17,108 nt of DNA from an uncultured Oscillospiraceae bacterium. Its GTDB lineage: Bacteria; Bacillota; Clostridia; Oscillospirales; Oscillospiraceae. Within the stretch, counting starts at the first letter, position 1, and every line of letters begins with the position of its first letter. The DNA lies in the NCBI GenBank assembly GCA_934511165.1, contig CAKSWA010000043.1, forward strand, positions 1 through 17,108, read 5' to 3'. Positions 1 through 5,940 of this stretch are shown here, piece by piece. The position numbers and the translations under genes are program-made. A model generated the notes under the pieces. That model was given only the letters and a program-made list of their open reading frames with translations, was not told the DNA's origin and did no database searches.

Positions 1-75
1 GCACCCCCTGATGTAGTTCTATTTTCCTACATCAGGGGGTGTTTTGTCTATTGTCCGTTTTTACTGGTCCTGTTC
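1..75 (+). mobile_element. Probable outer end of an IS3-family element (rest is left of the window)
   Basis: Read rightwards, 49-75 contains TATTGTC, ten bases with a T-run, then GGTC and ...TTC. The end of the IS3-family element at 5461, read outwards, has TATTGTC, eleven bases with a T-run, GGTC and ...CACTTC. The shared order suggests a related transposon terminus with the boundary near 75. No transposase coding sequence is visible in the window and the other end is missing, so the family call rests on terminus similarity alone. Confidence 0.45.
2..45 (+). terminator. Strong hairpin terminator at the left edge
   Basis: A perfect 15-bp stem (2-16 with 27-41) closes a 10-nt loop and is followed by TTTTG, so it reads as an intrinsic terminator on the + strand for a gene lying left of the window. 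The stem starts CACCCC and ends GGGGTG followed by TTTTG, the same layout as the hairpin at 5863-5909 inside the IS3-family element. It is therefore probably the terminator at the 3' end of an IS transposase rather than of a host gene; that part is inference. Confidence 0.8.
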
Positions 76-97
76 AGTCTGCAGGGCGGAGCTTTCT

Positions 98-1129
98 TTA
101 TGCGAAGGCGATCTTCTGTTCGTTCACATCCACCACGGCGTCCACGCCGAAAGGAATGATGCACCGCGGCAGCGCGTGCCCGATGTTGATGTTGCAGACG
201 ATGGGAAGCCTGGGATCGGCGATCACGTCCGTGAGCAAGGCTTTGTATTCCGTCTCATATTTCCGATTCATCGGCTTCCCGATGAGCACGCCGGATACCG
301 CGCCGAACACCCCGGCAGCCTTGAAATATTCGAGCGCGCGCCGGTATTTCTCCGGCGGCATATACTCCTCACTCGATTCGAGCAGGAGAATCTTCCCTTT
401 CCAATCCTCTGCGCTTGGGAAGAGGCCGTACTTTTGGCATAGCACCGGCATATCGGCATACCGCTCACCGTCGAAAAAGTCAAAGAGCGTGTCGATGCAG
501 CCGCCGAGAATTTTGCCGGAGAACCGAGAACTTCCCTGCAAAAGCTCGAAGCCGGTGTCCGGGTGCGCCGGAAGCGGCACGCCGACCTGCTTTGGCGAGA
601 AGTCCGCGCGCGATTCGTACCACGTATCGCTCGGCGTGACGGCGCGGATCGTACCGGTTTCGATGAGCTCTTCGAAATACCGGCGCGTATACGGCAGCAT
701 CTCTTTATCCAGTTCGCACACGTCCGAGAGGAATGACTGGCCGTAAAATGTCTTTACCCCCACTTTGTGGAGCATCATGTGGTTGACGGTTGTATCCGAA
801 AAGCCGAGGAATATCTTGTCCGTACCGGAAACAGCGGCCTGGAGTTCCCCATTCTCAAAGAGGTACGGCGCGAGACGGTAGGTGTCGTCCCCGCCGATGG
901 CGCAGAGGATCATGTCGATCTCCGGATCGCGAAACGCCGCGAGAAGGTCCGCCACGCGATCCTTCGGGTGGTTTTTGATGTATTCGATGCCGGAGAGCGC
1001 ATGCGGCAGAAAGCGGACGTTGAGCCCGTAATTTGTCAGGCGCTTTCTTCCGATATCCAGTTCATGCTTTACGAAGCTCTCCCCCAGCATGCCGGCGGAA
1101 AGGCTTACGATTGCAGCGGTTTTTACCAT
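98..1129 (-). CDS. S66-family LD-carboxypeptidase / MccF-like serine peptidase
   Basis: A 343-residue protein of the S66 family. These cytoplasmic serine peptidases cleave L,D-peptide bonds of recycled murein peptides (LdcA) or inactivate microcin C-type conjugates (MccF). The expected Ser-Glu-His triad can be placed: Ser111 in GFSDTT, Glu251 in LLLESSEE and His318 in NINIGHALP. The GGDDTYRLAPYL segment (79-90) and the FYGQSF segment (128-133) look more like the MccF branch than classical LdcA. The ATG at 1129 is chosen because AGAGG lies about 8 nt upstream and a TATAAT box follows at 1157-1162; the longer open frame to 1420 runs through the promoter and the divergent gene. Length fits the family. 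It stands alone, facing the IS-like sequence at 1-75. Whether it acts on peptidoglycan or on a peptide antibiotic cannot be decided from sequence. Confidence 0.9.
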   Translation of the reverse strand: MVKTAAIVSLSAGMLGESFVKHELDIGRKRLTNYGLNVRFLPHALSGIEYIKNHPKDRVADLLAAFRDPEIDMILCAIGGDDTYRLAPYLFENGELQAAVSGTDKIFLGFSDTTVNHMMLHKVGVKTFYGQSFLSDVCELDKEMLPYTRRYFEELIETGTIRAVTPSDTWYESRADFSPKQVGVPLPAHPDTGFELLQGSSRFSGKILGGCIDTLFDFFDGERYADMPVLCQKYGLFPSAEDWKGKILLLESSEEYMPPEKYRRALEYFKAAGVFGAVSGVLIGKPMNRKYETEYKALLTDVIADPRLPIVCNINIGHALPRCIIPFGVDAVVDVNEQKIAFA

Positions 1130-1156
1130 GCTGTATACCTCTTTCGTTTTTCGGGC

Positions 1157-1185
1157 ATTATAGCATGCCGCTCTCCCCGGCGCAA
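1157..1185 (-). promoter_or_regulatory. Promoter of the S66 peptidase gene
   Basis: On the minus strand TTGCGC (1185-1180), a 17-bp spacer and a perfect TATAAT (1162-1157). It would start transcription about 20 nt before the ATG at 1129. The -35 box matches only its TTG. It lies back to back with the thioesterase promoter, about 9 bp between the two -35 boxes. Confidence 0.65.
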
Positions 1186-1194
1186 GTTTGCCCC

Positions 1195-1223
1195 TTTTCA
1201 TATCGCGCCGTTCGGAGTATAAT
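1195..1223 (+). promoter_or_regulatory. Promoter of the thioesterase gene
   Basis: TTTTCA (1195-1200), a 17-bp spacer and a perfect TATAAT (1218-1223), about 40 nt upstream of the ATG at 1265. Confidence 0.65.
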
Positions 1224-1264
1224 CTTTTATATACTGCATCGATACAATTAACAAGGAGTCTGAA

Positions 1265-1687
1265 ATGGAAAAAGAGACAGAAGCTTCCGCGCCGGTTTCC
1301 GGCCTGGACAGCCCGTTCAACGACCTCTGCGGTCTGGAGATCACCGAGCGCAGCAGCAATCACTGCACCGTGGTGTGCCGCGCCGGTGAAAAGCACATGA
1401 ACCCCAACAGCACCGTTCACGGCGGCCTGCTTTTCACGATGATGGACGTTGCCGGAGGATATGCCGCCCGCACGCTCGACTCCGGGGAGACGACCCGCTG
1501 TGTGACGCAGAACGCCTCAACCGTATTTCTCCGGCCGGGGATGCCCGGCACGCTGACCGCTGAGGCGGACGTGATCCGCCGCGGGTCGCGCATCGTCGTG
1601 GCGACCGTATGCGTCTACAATGCCGAGCGCAATCTGCTCACCAAGGGCGAGTTTACGTACTACCGCCTGCGCGATGCCAAAGCCTGA
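1265..1687 (+). CDS. PaaI-like hotdog-fold acyl-CoA thioesterase
   Basis: A 140-residue single-domain protein of the PaaI/4HBT hotdog thioesterase superfamily, which hydrolyses acyl- or aryl-CoA thioesters in the cytoplasm. The diagnostic central motif is present: Asn49, then VHGG at 51-54, then Asp61 at the start of the hot-dog helix (MMDVAGGYAA). The later TVFLRPG and RIVVATVCVY strands fit the fold. Its length is normal for the family. The start is supported by AAGGAG about 8 nt upstream and a TATAAT promoter. A 15-bp terminator follows, so it is monocistronic. The substrate cannot be read from sequence. Its convergent neighbour is a dienoyl-CoA-reductase-like enzyme, which might hint at shared acyl-CoA chemistry, but the two are not co-transcribed. 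Confidence 0.88.
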   Translation: MEKETEASAPVSGLDSPFNDLCGLEITERSSNHCTVVCRAGEKHMNPNSTVHGGLLFTMMDVAGGYAARTLDSGETTRCVTQNASTVFLRPGMPGTLTAEADVIRRGSRIVVATVCVYNAERNLLTKGEFTYYRLRDAKA

Positions 1688-1703
1688 GCACCACCCATAC
1701 GCA

Positions 1704-1735
1704 AAACCGGCGGGAGCAGTTGCTCCCGCCGGTTT
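1704..1735. terminator. Bidirectional terminator between convergent genes
   Basis: A perfect 15-bp inverted repeat (1704-1718 with 1721-1735), with an A-run on one side and a T-run on the other. It can end transcripts from the thioesterase gene (+) and from the flavoenzyme gene (-), whose stop codon lies at 1764. Confidence 0.85.
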
Positions 1736-1763
1736 CGTTATGTTTTGTTATGCCGGAGATCGG

Positions 1764-3836
1764 TCAGATCTTCATGCAGACATCCCACGCACCCCAGATA
1801 ACGTTGCGCAGGTTGCCCCACTTCGCGGCGGTGCCGACCTGGTGGACATGCTTGCCCGCAGGCGCGACCGGCGCGGGACGGAAGCCCAGGCCGTTGACAA
1901 CGCTGTCACACTCGACCTTGAAGGCATCTCCGCCGCTGCGCGGCTTGACCATGACGTAGCCGTCGCCGATCTCGCAGATGGAATGCTCAAGATAGATGGG
2001 AACCTTCTTGAACACGAGCATCTCGCGCAGGAAGGAGGCGTTGGCAAGGCAGGTGCCGGGCGTGGCGATCAGGTCATTGGCATACTCGACAATGATCGGG
2101 TGCTTGCCCTGCAGCACGAGCTCATAAGCCGCTTCGCACGCAGACTGGCCGCCGCCGAAGAACACGACCTTGTCGCCGTGGTCCTTATCGCCGGTGAGCA
2201 GCTCTTCAAACGTGATCGTCTTGTTAAAGCCAGGCACGGGGAGCTTCTTCGGCACGGCGCCGGTGCAGATGATGACCTCGTCGTACTGGCGGGTAAGCGG
2301 GTTGATCGGGTCGATCTCGGTGTTGAGGTGAACTTCGATCTCCGCCTTCTTCAGTTCACGGTCGTACCACTCAAGGAGCTTCTTGTCGGCTTCCTTGAAG
2401 GACATGGCGGAGGCATAGTTGTACATGCCGCCGAGCTTGCCGCTCTTTTCATAGATGACCGGGGTATGGCCGCGCTTCTTGAGAACAAGGGCGCATTCCA
2501 TGCCGCCGATACCGCCGCCGACGATGGCAACCTTCTTCGGGTTCTTCGTCGGGATGATTTTATACTTGTTGTGCTGCAGCGTGGGCGGGGTCAGCGCGCA
2601 GCGGGCCAGATGCAGCGCATCGTCCATCGGCTGCATGTTCGGCGTGCCCTTGGAGCAATTGAAGTTGAAGCAGGCGTTGTGGCAGTTGATGCAGGGCTTG
2701 ATATCCTCTTCGCGATCCTCAAGGAGCTTGTTGATCCATTCGGGGTCAACGAGGTTCTGACGACCGACGCCCATCGCATCGATGCGGCCCTCGGCGATCT
2801 CCTTGGCGGCAAACTCCGGCTCCATCTTACCGGCACAGACAACCGGCTTGGTGGTGAAGTTCTTGATATGTTCGACTTCCGCAATGTTGCAGTTGGGCGG
2901 CATGTAGACCGGCGGGTGCGCCCAGTACCAGGCGTCGTAGGTGCCGTTATCGCAGTTGAACATGTCGTAACCGGCGTCTTCGAGGTACTTGATGGCCTTT
3001 TCCGACTCGGCCATATCGCGGCCGAACTCGACGAACTCTTCGCCGGGGACAGCGCCCTGGCCGAAGCCCTTCGTCTTGGAGACGACGGAGTAACGCAGCG
3101 ACACGGGGAAGTCCTTGCCGCAGGTCTTCTTGATCTCCTGCACGACTTCCACCGGGAAGCGGTAGCGGTTCTCAAACGATCCGCCGTACTCGTCGGTACG
3201 GTAGTTCATGTTGGCAATGGTGAACTGGTCAAGGAGGTAGCCCTCGTGAACGGCGTGGATCTCCACACCGTCAACACCGGCGTCCATGAGCATCTTCGCG
3301 GTCTTGCCGAAGGCGTCGACCATCTCGTGGATCTCTTCCTTCGTCAGCGCGCGGGACTTGATCTCGGGATACCAGCGGTTGGGTGTCTCGGAGGCGGAAG
3401 CGCAGCAGTAGTCCACGTCCACAATGCCCTTGGCGACGGCGCCGAACGCCTTCTTCTGGAGCATATCGACCATCATCTGGTTGATGGCCATGCTGCGGCC
3501 AAAGCCGGCAGCAAGCTGGATGAAGAGCTTCGCGCCTGTTTTGTGGAATTCGGGCATCCACTCGGCGAGCTCGCGGAACATGCGCTTGTTCTGATACAGC
3601 CAATGACGGCCGGGAATGCCCATCGTGTCGCGCACGCACTGCATGCCGGGCAGAACCAGGCCAACGTTGTTCTGGGCGCGGTTGAGAATGTGGTAGGCCG
3701 CTTCCTTATCGAAGTGGCAGGGCTCCAGCCAGCCGAAGAGGGATGTGCCGCCCATGGACACCTGAACAATGCGGTTTTTGATCTCGCAGTTGCCGATCTT
3801 CCACGGGGTAAACAGGGAACTGTACTTTTCGTTCAT
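1764..3836 (-). CDS. OYE-family NADH:flavin oxidoreductase / enoate (2,4-dienoyl-CoA) reductase
   Basis: A 690-residue three-part flavoenzyme of the 2,4-dienoyl-CoA reductase / BaiCD-BaiH / enoate reductase family, which reduces activated C=C bonds using FMN, a [4Fe-4S] cluster, FAD and NAD(P)H. Residues 1-375 form the OYE barrel, with IHAVHEGYLLDQ (193-204) and YGGSFENRYRF (217-227). The cysteine cluster is Cys382, Cys385, Cys389, then Cys394 and Cys413. A Rossmann FAD site KKVAIVGGGIGGMECA (434-449) and a second dinucleotide site VVFFGGGQSACEAA (557-570) follow. The ATG at 3836 has AGGAGG about 8 nt upstream, overriding a start at 3890. The last cluster cysteine is displaced relative to the usual C-x2-C-x3-C-x11-C. 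It is monocistronic with its own promoter and terminator. The natural substrate (enoate, bile acid, tetrapyrrole or other) is not readable; the HGDR motif I recall for bilirubin reductase is not present. Confidence 0.9.
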   Translation of the reverse strand: MNEKYSSLFTPWKIGNCEIKNRIVQVSMGGTSLFGWLEPCHFDKEAAYHILNRAQNNVGLVLPGMQCVRDTMGIPGRHWLYQNKRMFRELAEWMPEFHKTGAKLFIQLAAGFGRSMAINQMMVDMLQKKAFGAVAKGIVDVDYCCASASETPNRWYPEIKSRALTKEEIHEMVDAFGKTAKMLMDAGVDGVEIHAVHEGYLLDQFTIANMNYRTDEYGGSFENRYRFPVEVVQEIKKTCGKDFPVSLRYSVVSKTKGFGQGAVPGEEFVEFGRDMAESEKAIKYLEDAGYDMFNCDNGTYDAWYWAHPPVYMPPNCNIAEVEHIKNFTTKPVVCAGKMEPEFAAKEIAEGRIDAMGVGRQNLVDPEWINKLLEDREEDIKPCINCHNACFNFNCSKGTPNMQPMDDALHLARCALTPPTLQHNKYKIIPTKNPKKVAIVGGGIGGMECALVLKKRGHTPVIYEKSGKLGGMYNYASAMSFKEADKKLLEWYDRELKKAEIEVHLNTEIDPINPLTRQYDEVIICTGAVPKKLPVPGFNKTITFEELLTGDKDHGDKVVFFGGGQSACEAAYELVLQGKHPIIVEYANDLIATPGTCLANASFLREMLVFKKVPIYLEHSICEIGDGYVMVKPRSGGDAFKVECDSVVNGLGFRPAPVAPAGKHVHQVGTAAKWGNLRNVIWGAWDVCMKI

Positions 3837-3904
3837 GCGATCTTTCTCCTCCTTTTTTTGTGCGGGGAAGCGCGGGGGTGTACTTTTCAATCCATACCAT
3901 AAAT

Positions 3905-3933
3905 ATTATAACAAGCGTCGAATTATTCTGCAA
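3905..3933 (-). promoter_or_regulatory. Promoter of the flavoenzyme gene
   Basis: On the minus strand TTGCAG (3933-3928), a 17-bp spacer and a perfect TATAAT (3910-3905), giving a leader of about 60 nt that ends in an A-rich stretch and AGGAGG before the ATG at 3836. Confidence 0.65.
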
Positions 3934-4136
3934 CCATATCTTTTCTCTTTGTGTATTCTGCCGTCGAAAGCGTCCGTTTTTGCCGACTTGGCGTCATATT
4001 TTCGGACGAGTTGTCGTTTTTCCGACGTGCTGTATTGGAAGGGATGCAAAAATTACGCTCTGCCGGGCGCTGTTTTCTTTCCTTCTATCCCCCGCCGTGC
4101 CGCGCATAGACTGGGGCACGGGGGTGAATCGTCTTT
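3934..4136. other. Divergent intergenic region upstream of the flippase gene
   Basis: No gene is visible. It contains short dyads (CGTCCG at 3971-3976 with CGGACG at 4003-4008) and, directly before the flippase start, a hairpin pairing 4089-4093 with 4120-4124 and 4097-4101 with 4115-4119. The second strand of that hairpin contains the GGGGGTGA ribosome binding site. I could not find a convincing sigma-A promoter for the flippase gene here. Confidence 0.4.
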
Positions 4137-5462
4137 ATGGGGCTGTGGAAATCGATCCAGAAAAACGCCGCACTGCTGACGGTATCATCGCTCGTCATGC
4201 AGTCGCTCGCCATGCTCTGGCAGGTGTGGCTGGCCGCGCACATCGGCGCGGCGGGAATCGGGCTTTTTCAGCTTGTCGGGAGCGTCGGCTTTCTTTTTAT
4301 AACGCTTGCGGTGTCCGGCATCCGGTTTTCCGTCACGCGGCTGCTCGCCGAGGAGCTGGGACAGAGCCGCGGCGGGAGCGTGCGCGCCGTGATGCGCCGG
4401 TGCTGTGCTTACGCGCTCTTTTTCGGGCTGGGTGCCGGGGTGATTCTCTTTTTCCTCGCCGAGCCCATCGGCTTTCTCTGGATCGGGGACGCCCGCTCGG
4501 TGCGCGCGCTCTATGCCGCCGCGCCGTCGCTTCCGGCGCTCGCGCTCTCAAGCGCTCTCTCCGGGTACTTCACCGCCGTGGGACGGGTGTGGAAAACGGC
4601 GGTTTCGCAGTTTTTCGCACAGCTTCTGCGCATGGGCCTTTCGATGCTCTTTCTCCGCACTTGCAGCCGCAGCGATCTCGCCGGGGTGTGCGCGGCGCTC
4701 TCTATGGCCGGTACCGCGGCGGAGATCGTGCTCTCGCTTGCTCTTGCCTCGCTCTATCTCGCTGACCGCCGGCGGTTCTGTCCGGGAGGCGAGTGCGGCG
4801 CGGCGCTCACGCCGCGGATGCTCCGCATCGCGCTGCCGCTCGCCTCGTCTGCCTACGCGCGAAGCGCTCTCAACACATTTCGGCAGCTTCTCGTGCCGCG
4901 GGGACTGCGCCTTTCCGGGCTCAGCGCCGAGAGCGCACTTGCGGGGTACGGCGTCATCAACGGCATGGCCATGCCGGTTTTGCTTCTGCCGACGTGCCTT
5001 CCGCTCTCGGTTGCAGAGCTGCTCGTCCCGGCGCTCACGGAAATGCAGGTTGCGAAAGAGCACGAGCGGGTGCGCCGGAGCGTGCGGGAGATGCTGGGGA
5101 AAACGTTTCTTCTCTCGCTTTGCGCTGCGGCAGTGTTTTTCGTTTTCGCCCGCCCGCTCGGCATGCTGCTCTACGGCAGCGCCGAGGCCGCGCGGTATCT
5201 CCGCATGCTCGCGCCGATGGTGCCGTTTCTCTATACCGACATCGTGACCGACGGCTGTCTCAAGGGGCTGGGGCAGATGATGGCATCCATGGCGTTCAAC
5301 ATTGCCGAGGCGGCGCTGGGTCTCGTACTCGTGTGGGCGCTCCTCCCCCGCTGGGCGCTCACAGGCTATCTCGTGACGCTCTACATCTGCGAGGTGTTCA
5401 ACTTCGTGCTGAGCCTTCTGCGGCTGCGGAAGGTGATAAAAAATCCCGGCTTCCCCCAATGA
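4137..5462 (+). CDS. MOP-superfamily flippase (SpoVB / polysaccharide biosynthesis protein-like)
   Basis: A 441-residue polytopic membrane protein with roughly 12-14 hydrophobic segments and little else. It belongs to the MOP exporter superfamily (SpoVB, Wzx, MurJ, MATE), whose members flip lipid-linked saccharides or export small molecules. The N-terminal half has AAHIGAAGIGLFQLVGS (33-49) and SALSGYFTAVGRVWKTA, resembling SpoVB-type proteins; the C-terminal half repeats the pattern with LKGLGQMMASMAFNIAEA. The start at 4137 has GGGGGTGA about 10 nt upstream. The stop codon is created by an insertion: the T of CAAT at 5457-5460 joins GA of the IS element. Removing the element gives Gln-Ser-stop, so the ancestral protein was one residue longer. 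SpoVB-like is the best subfamily guess, suggesting a role in spore cortex or envelope polysaccharide; the substrate is unproven. Confidence 0.85.
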   Translation: MGLWKSIQKNAALLTVSSLVMQSLAMLWQVWLAAHIGAAGIGLFQLVGSVGFLFITLAVSGIRFSVTRLLAEELGQSRGGSVRAVMRRCCAYALFFGLGAGVILFFLAEPIGFLWIGDARSVRALYAAAPSLPALALSSALSGYFTAVGRVWKTAVSQFFAQLLRMGLSMLFLRTCSRSDLAGVCAALSMAGTAAEIVLSLALASLYLADRRRFCPGGECGAALTPRMLRIALPLASSAYARSALNTFRQLLVPRGLRLSGLSAESALAGYGVINGMAMPVLLLPTCLPLSVAELLVPALTEMQVAKEHERVRRSVREMLGKTFLLSLCAAAVFFVFARPLGMLLYGSAEAARYLRMLAPMVPFLYTDIVTDGCLKGLGQMMASMAFNIAEAALGLVLVWALLPRWALTGYLVTLYICEVFNFVLSLLRLRKVIKNPGFPQ

Positions 5463-5484
5463 AGTGACCCCAAAAAGTTAGACA
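5461..5484 (+). repeat. Terminal inverted repeat of the IS3-family element (transposase 3' side)
   Basis: Begins GAAGTGACCCC and ends GTTAGACA. About 16 of 24 positions match the opposite end at 5892-5915, with identity concentrated at the outer GAA and the inner GTTAGACA. Confidence 0.75.
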
Positions 5485-5505
5485 ATATTTCGAAGTAAAA
5501 ATTGT

Positions 5506-5901
5506 TCAAGCAGCCGAAAGGGCTTGCTGTCTGTGAATTGCAGGCGGCAAGCCCTTTAGCTTTGCCTTGATCCTGCGGTTGTTGTAGTAATCTAGATATT
5601 CGATCAGTTCCAGTTTGAAGTGTTCCATGGAGCGGAACTCCTGCAAATACAGCAGCTCACTTTTGAGCAGCCCGAAGAAATTTTCTATCACAGCATTGTC
5701 CAGACAGTTTCCCTTGCGGCTCATGCTCTGGCGAACACCTTTCTCCCGGAGCATCTGTTGGTATTGTTTGTGTTGGTACTGCCAGCCCTGGTCAGAATGG
5801 AGAATCAGGTTTGTTCCGGCCGGGATCTTTGCAAACGCCTCGTCCAGCTTGGCATAGCAAAACACCCCACTTCTTAGATAGTATATCATACTGTCTAACA
5901 A
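5506..5901 (-). pseudogene. Truncated IS3-family transposase OrfB (C-terminal rve domain remnant)
   Basis: The 131-codon frame carries the second half of an IS3-type DDE integrase core: HSDQGWQYQ, then Glu in NAVIENFFGLLKSE exactly 36 residues after that Asp, the IS3 D(35)E spacing. It continues with the typical tail YLDYYNNRRIKAKLKGLPP. The first catalytic Asp, the HTH-bearing OrfA and the N-terminal part of OrfB are absent. True OrfB similarity starts around codon 18 (about 5850). The preceding codons are translated from the element's terminal repeat and hairpin and are not authentic protein. It should be catalytically dead. Confidence 0.9.
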
Positions 5902-5909
5902 ATGGGGTG
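5863..5909 (-). terminator. Hairpin at the IS end, terminator-like on the minus strand
   Basis: Two 22-nt arms (5863-5884 and 5888-5909) with a 3-nt loop and 19 of 22 pairs, followed on the minus strand by TTTTGC. It would stop transcription entering the element from the DUF4317 side. IS elements often use such structures to block read-through into the transposase. On the + strand no T-run follows. Confidence 0.6.
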
Positions 5910-5915
5910 CTGTTC
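5892..5915 (-). repeat. Terminal inverted repeat of the IS3-family element (upstream side)
   Basis: Read inward on the minus strand it begins GAACAGCACCCC and ends GTTAGACA. Its inner part forms one arm of the hairpin at 5863-5909. Confidence 0.75.
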
Positions 5916-5940
5916 AATCGTGAGAAGCCGGGACTTTTCG

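Larger units (their letters stand above)
5461..5915 (-). mobile_element. Internally deleted IS3-family element with both ends and a target-site duplication
   Basis: A 455-bp element. Its ends both begin GAA when read inward and both contain GTTAGACA about 16 nt further in (5477-5484; 5892-5899 reversed). AAT (5458-5460 and 5916-5918, or CAAT at 5457-5460 and 5915-5918) is repeated at both sides, fitting a 3-4 bp target duplication. The site is independently confirmed because excision rebuilds the terminator hairpin. Only the C-terminal part of OrfB is left; orfA and the N-terminal half of OrfB are missing. Full-length IS3-family elements are typically 1.2-1.5 kb. It could move only if a transposase is supplied in trans. 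Confidence 0.88.
5439..5938. terminator. Bidirectional terminator split by an IS insertion in its loop
   Basis: Arms 5439-5453 and 5924-5938 are complementary over 15 positions with one mismatch (5443 against 5934), with A and T runs at the outer ends. They are now about 470 bp apart. Deleting 5461-5918 (element plus one repeat copy) restores a compact hairpin with a 12-nt loop directly between the flippase stop and the DUF4317 stop, as expected for a shared terminator of convergent genes. Confidence 0.8.

Noticed and set aside
1764..3836. Calling the flavoenzyme a bilirubin reductase or a bile-acid BaiCD/BaiH enzyme
   Set aside because: The domain layout is shared by many enoate reductases; no substrate-specific residues could be confirmed and no bai-type neighbours are present.
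1620..3902. A 760-codon + strand open frame opposite the flavoenzyme gene
   Set aside because: Antisense shadow of a GC-rich gene with clear cofactor motifs; no ribosome binding site, and it runs through the terminator at 1704-1735.
3993..4000. GTCATATT upstream of the flippase gene, resembling a sigma-E -35 box expected for a spoVB-like gene
   Set aside because: No CATACA-like -10 box at 13-15 bp downstream, so the match is probably chance.
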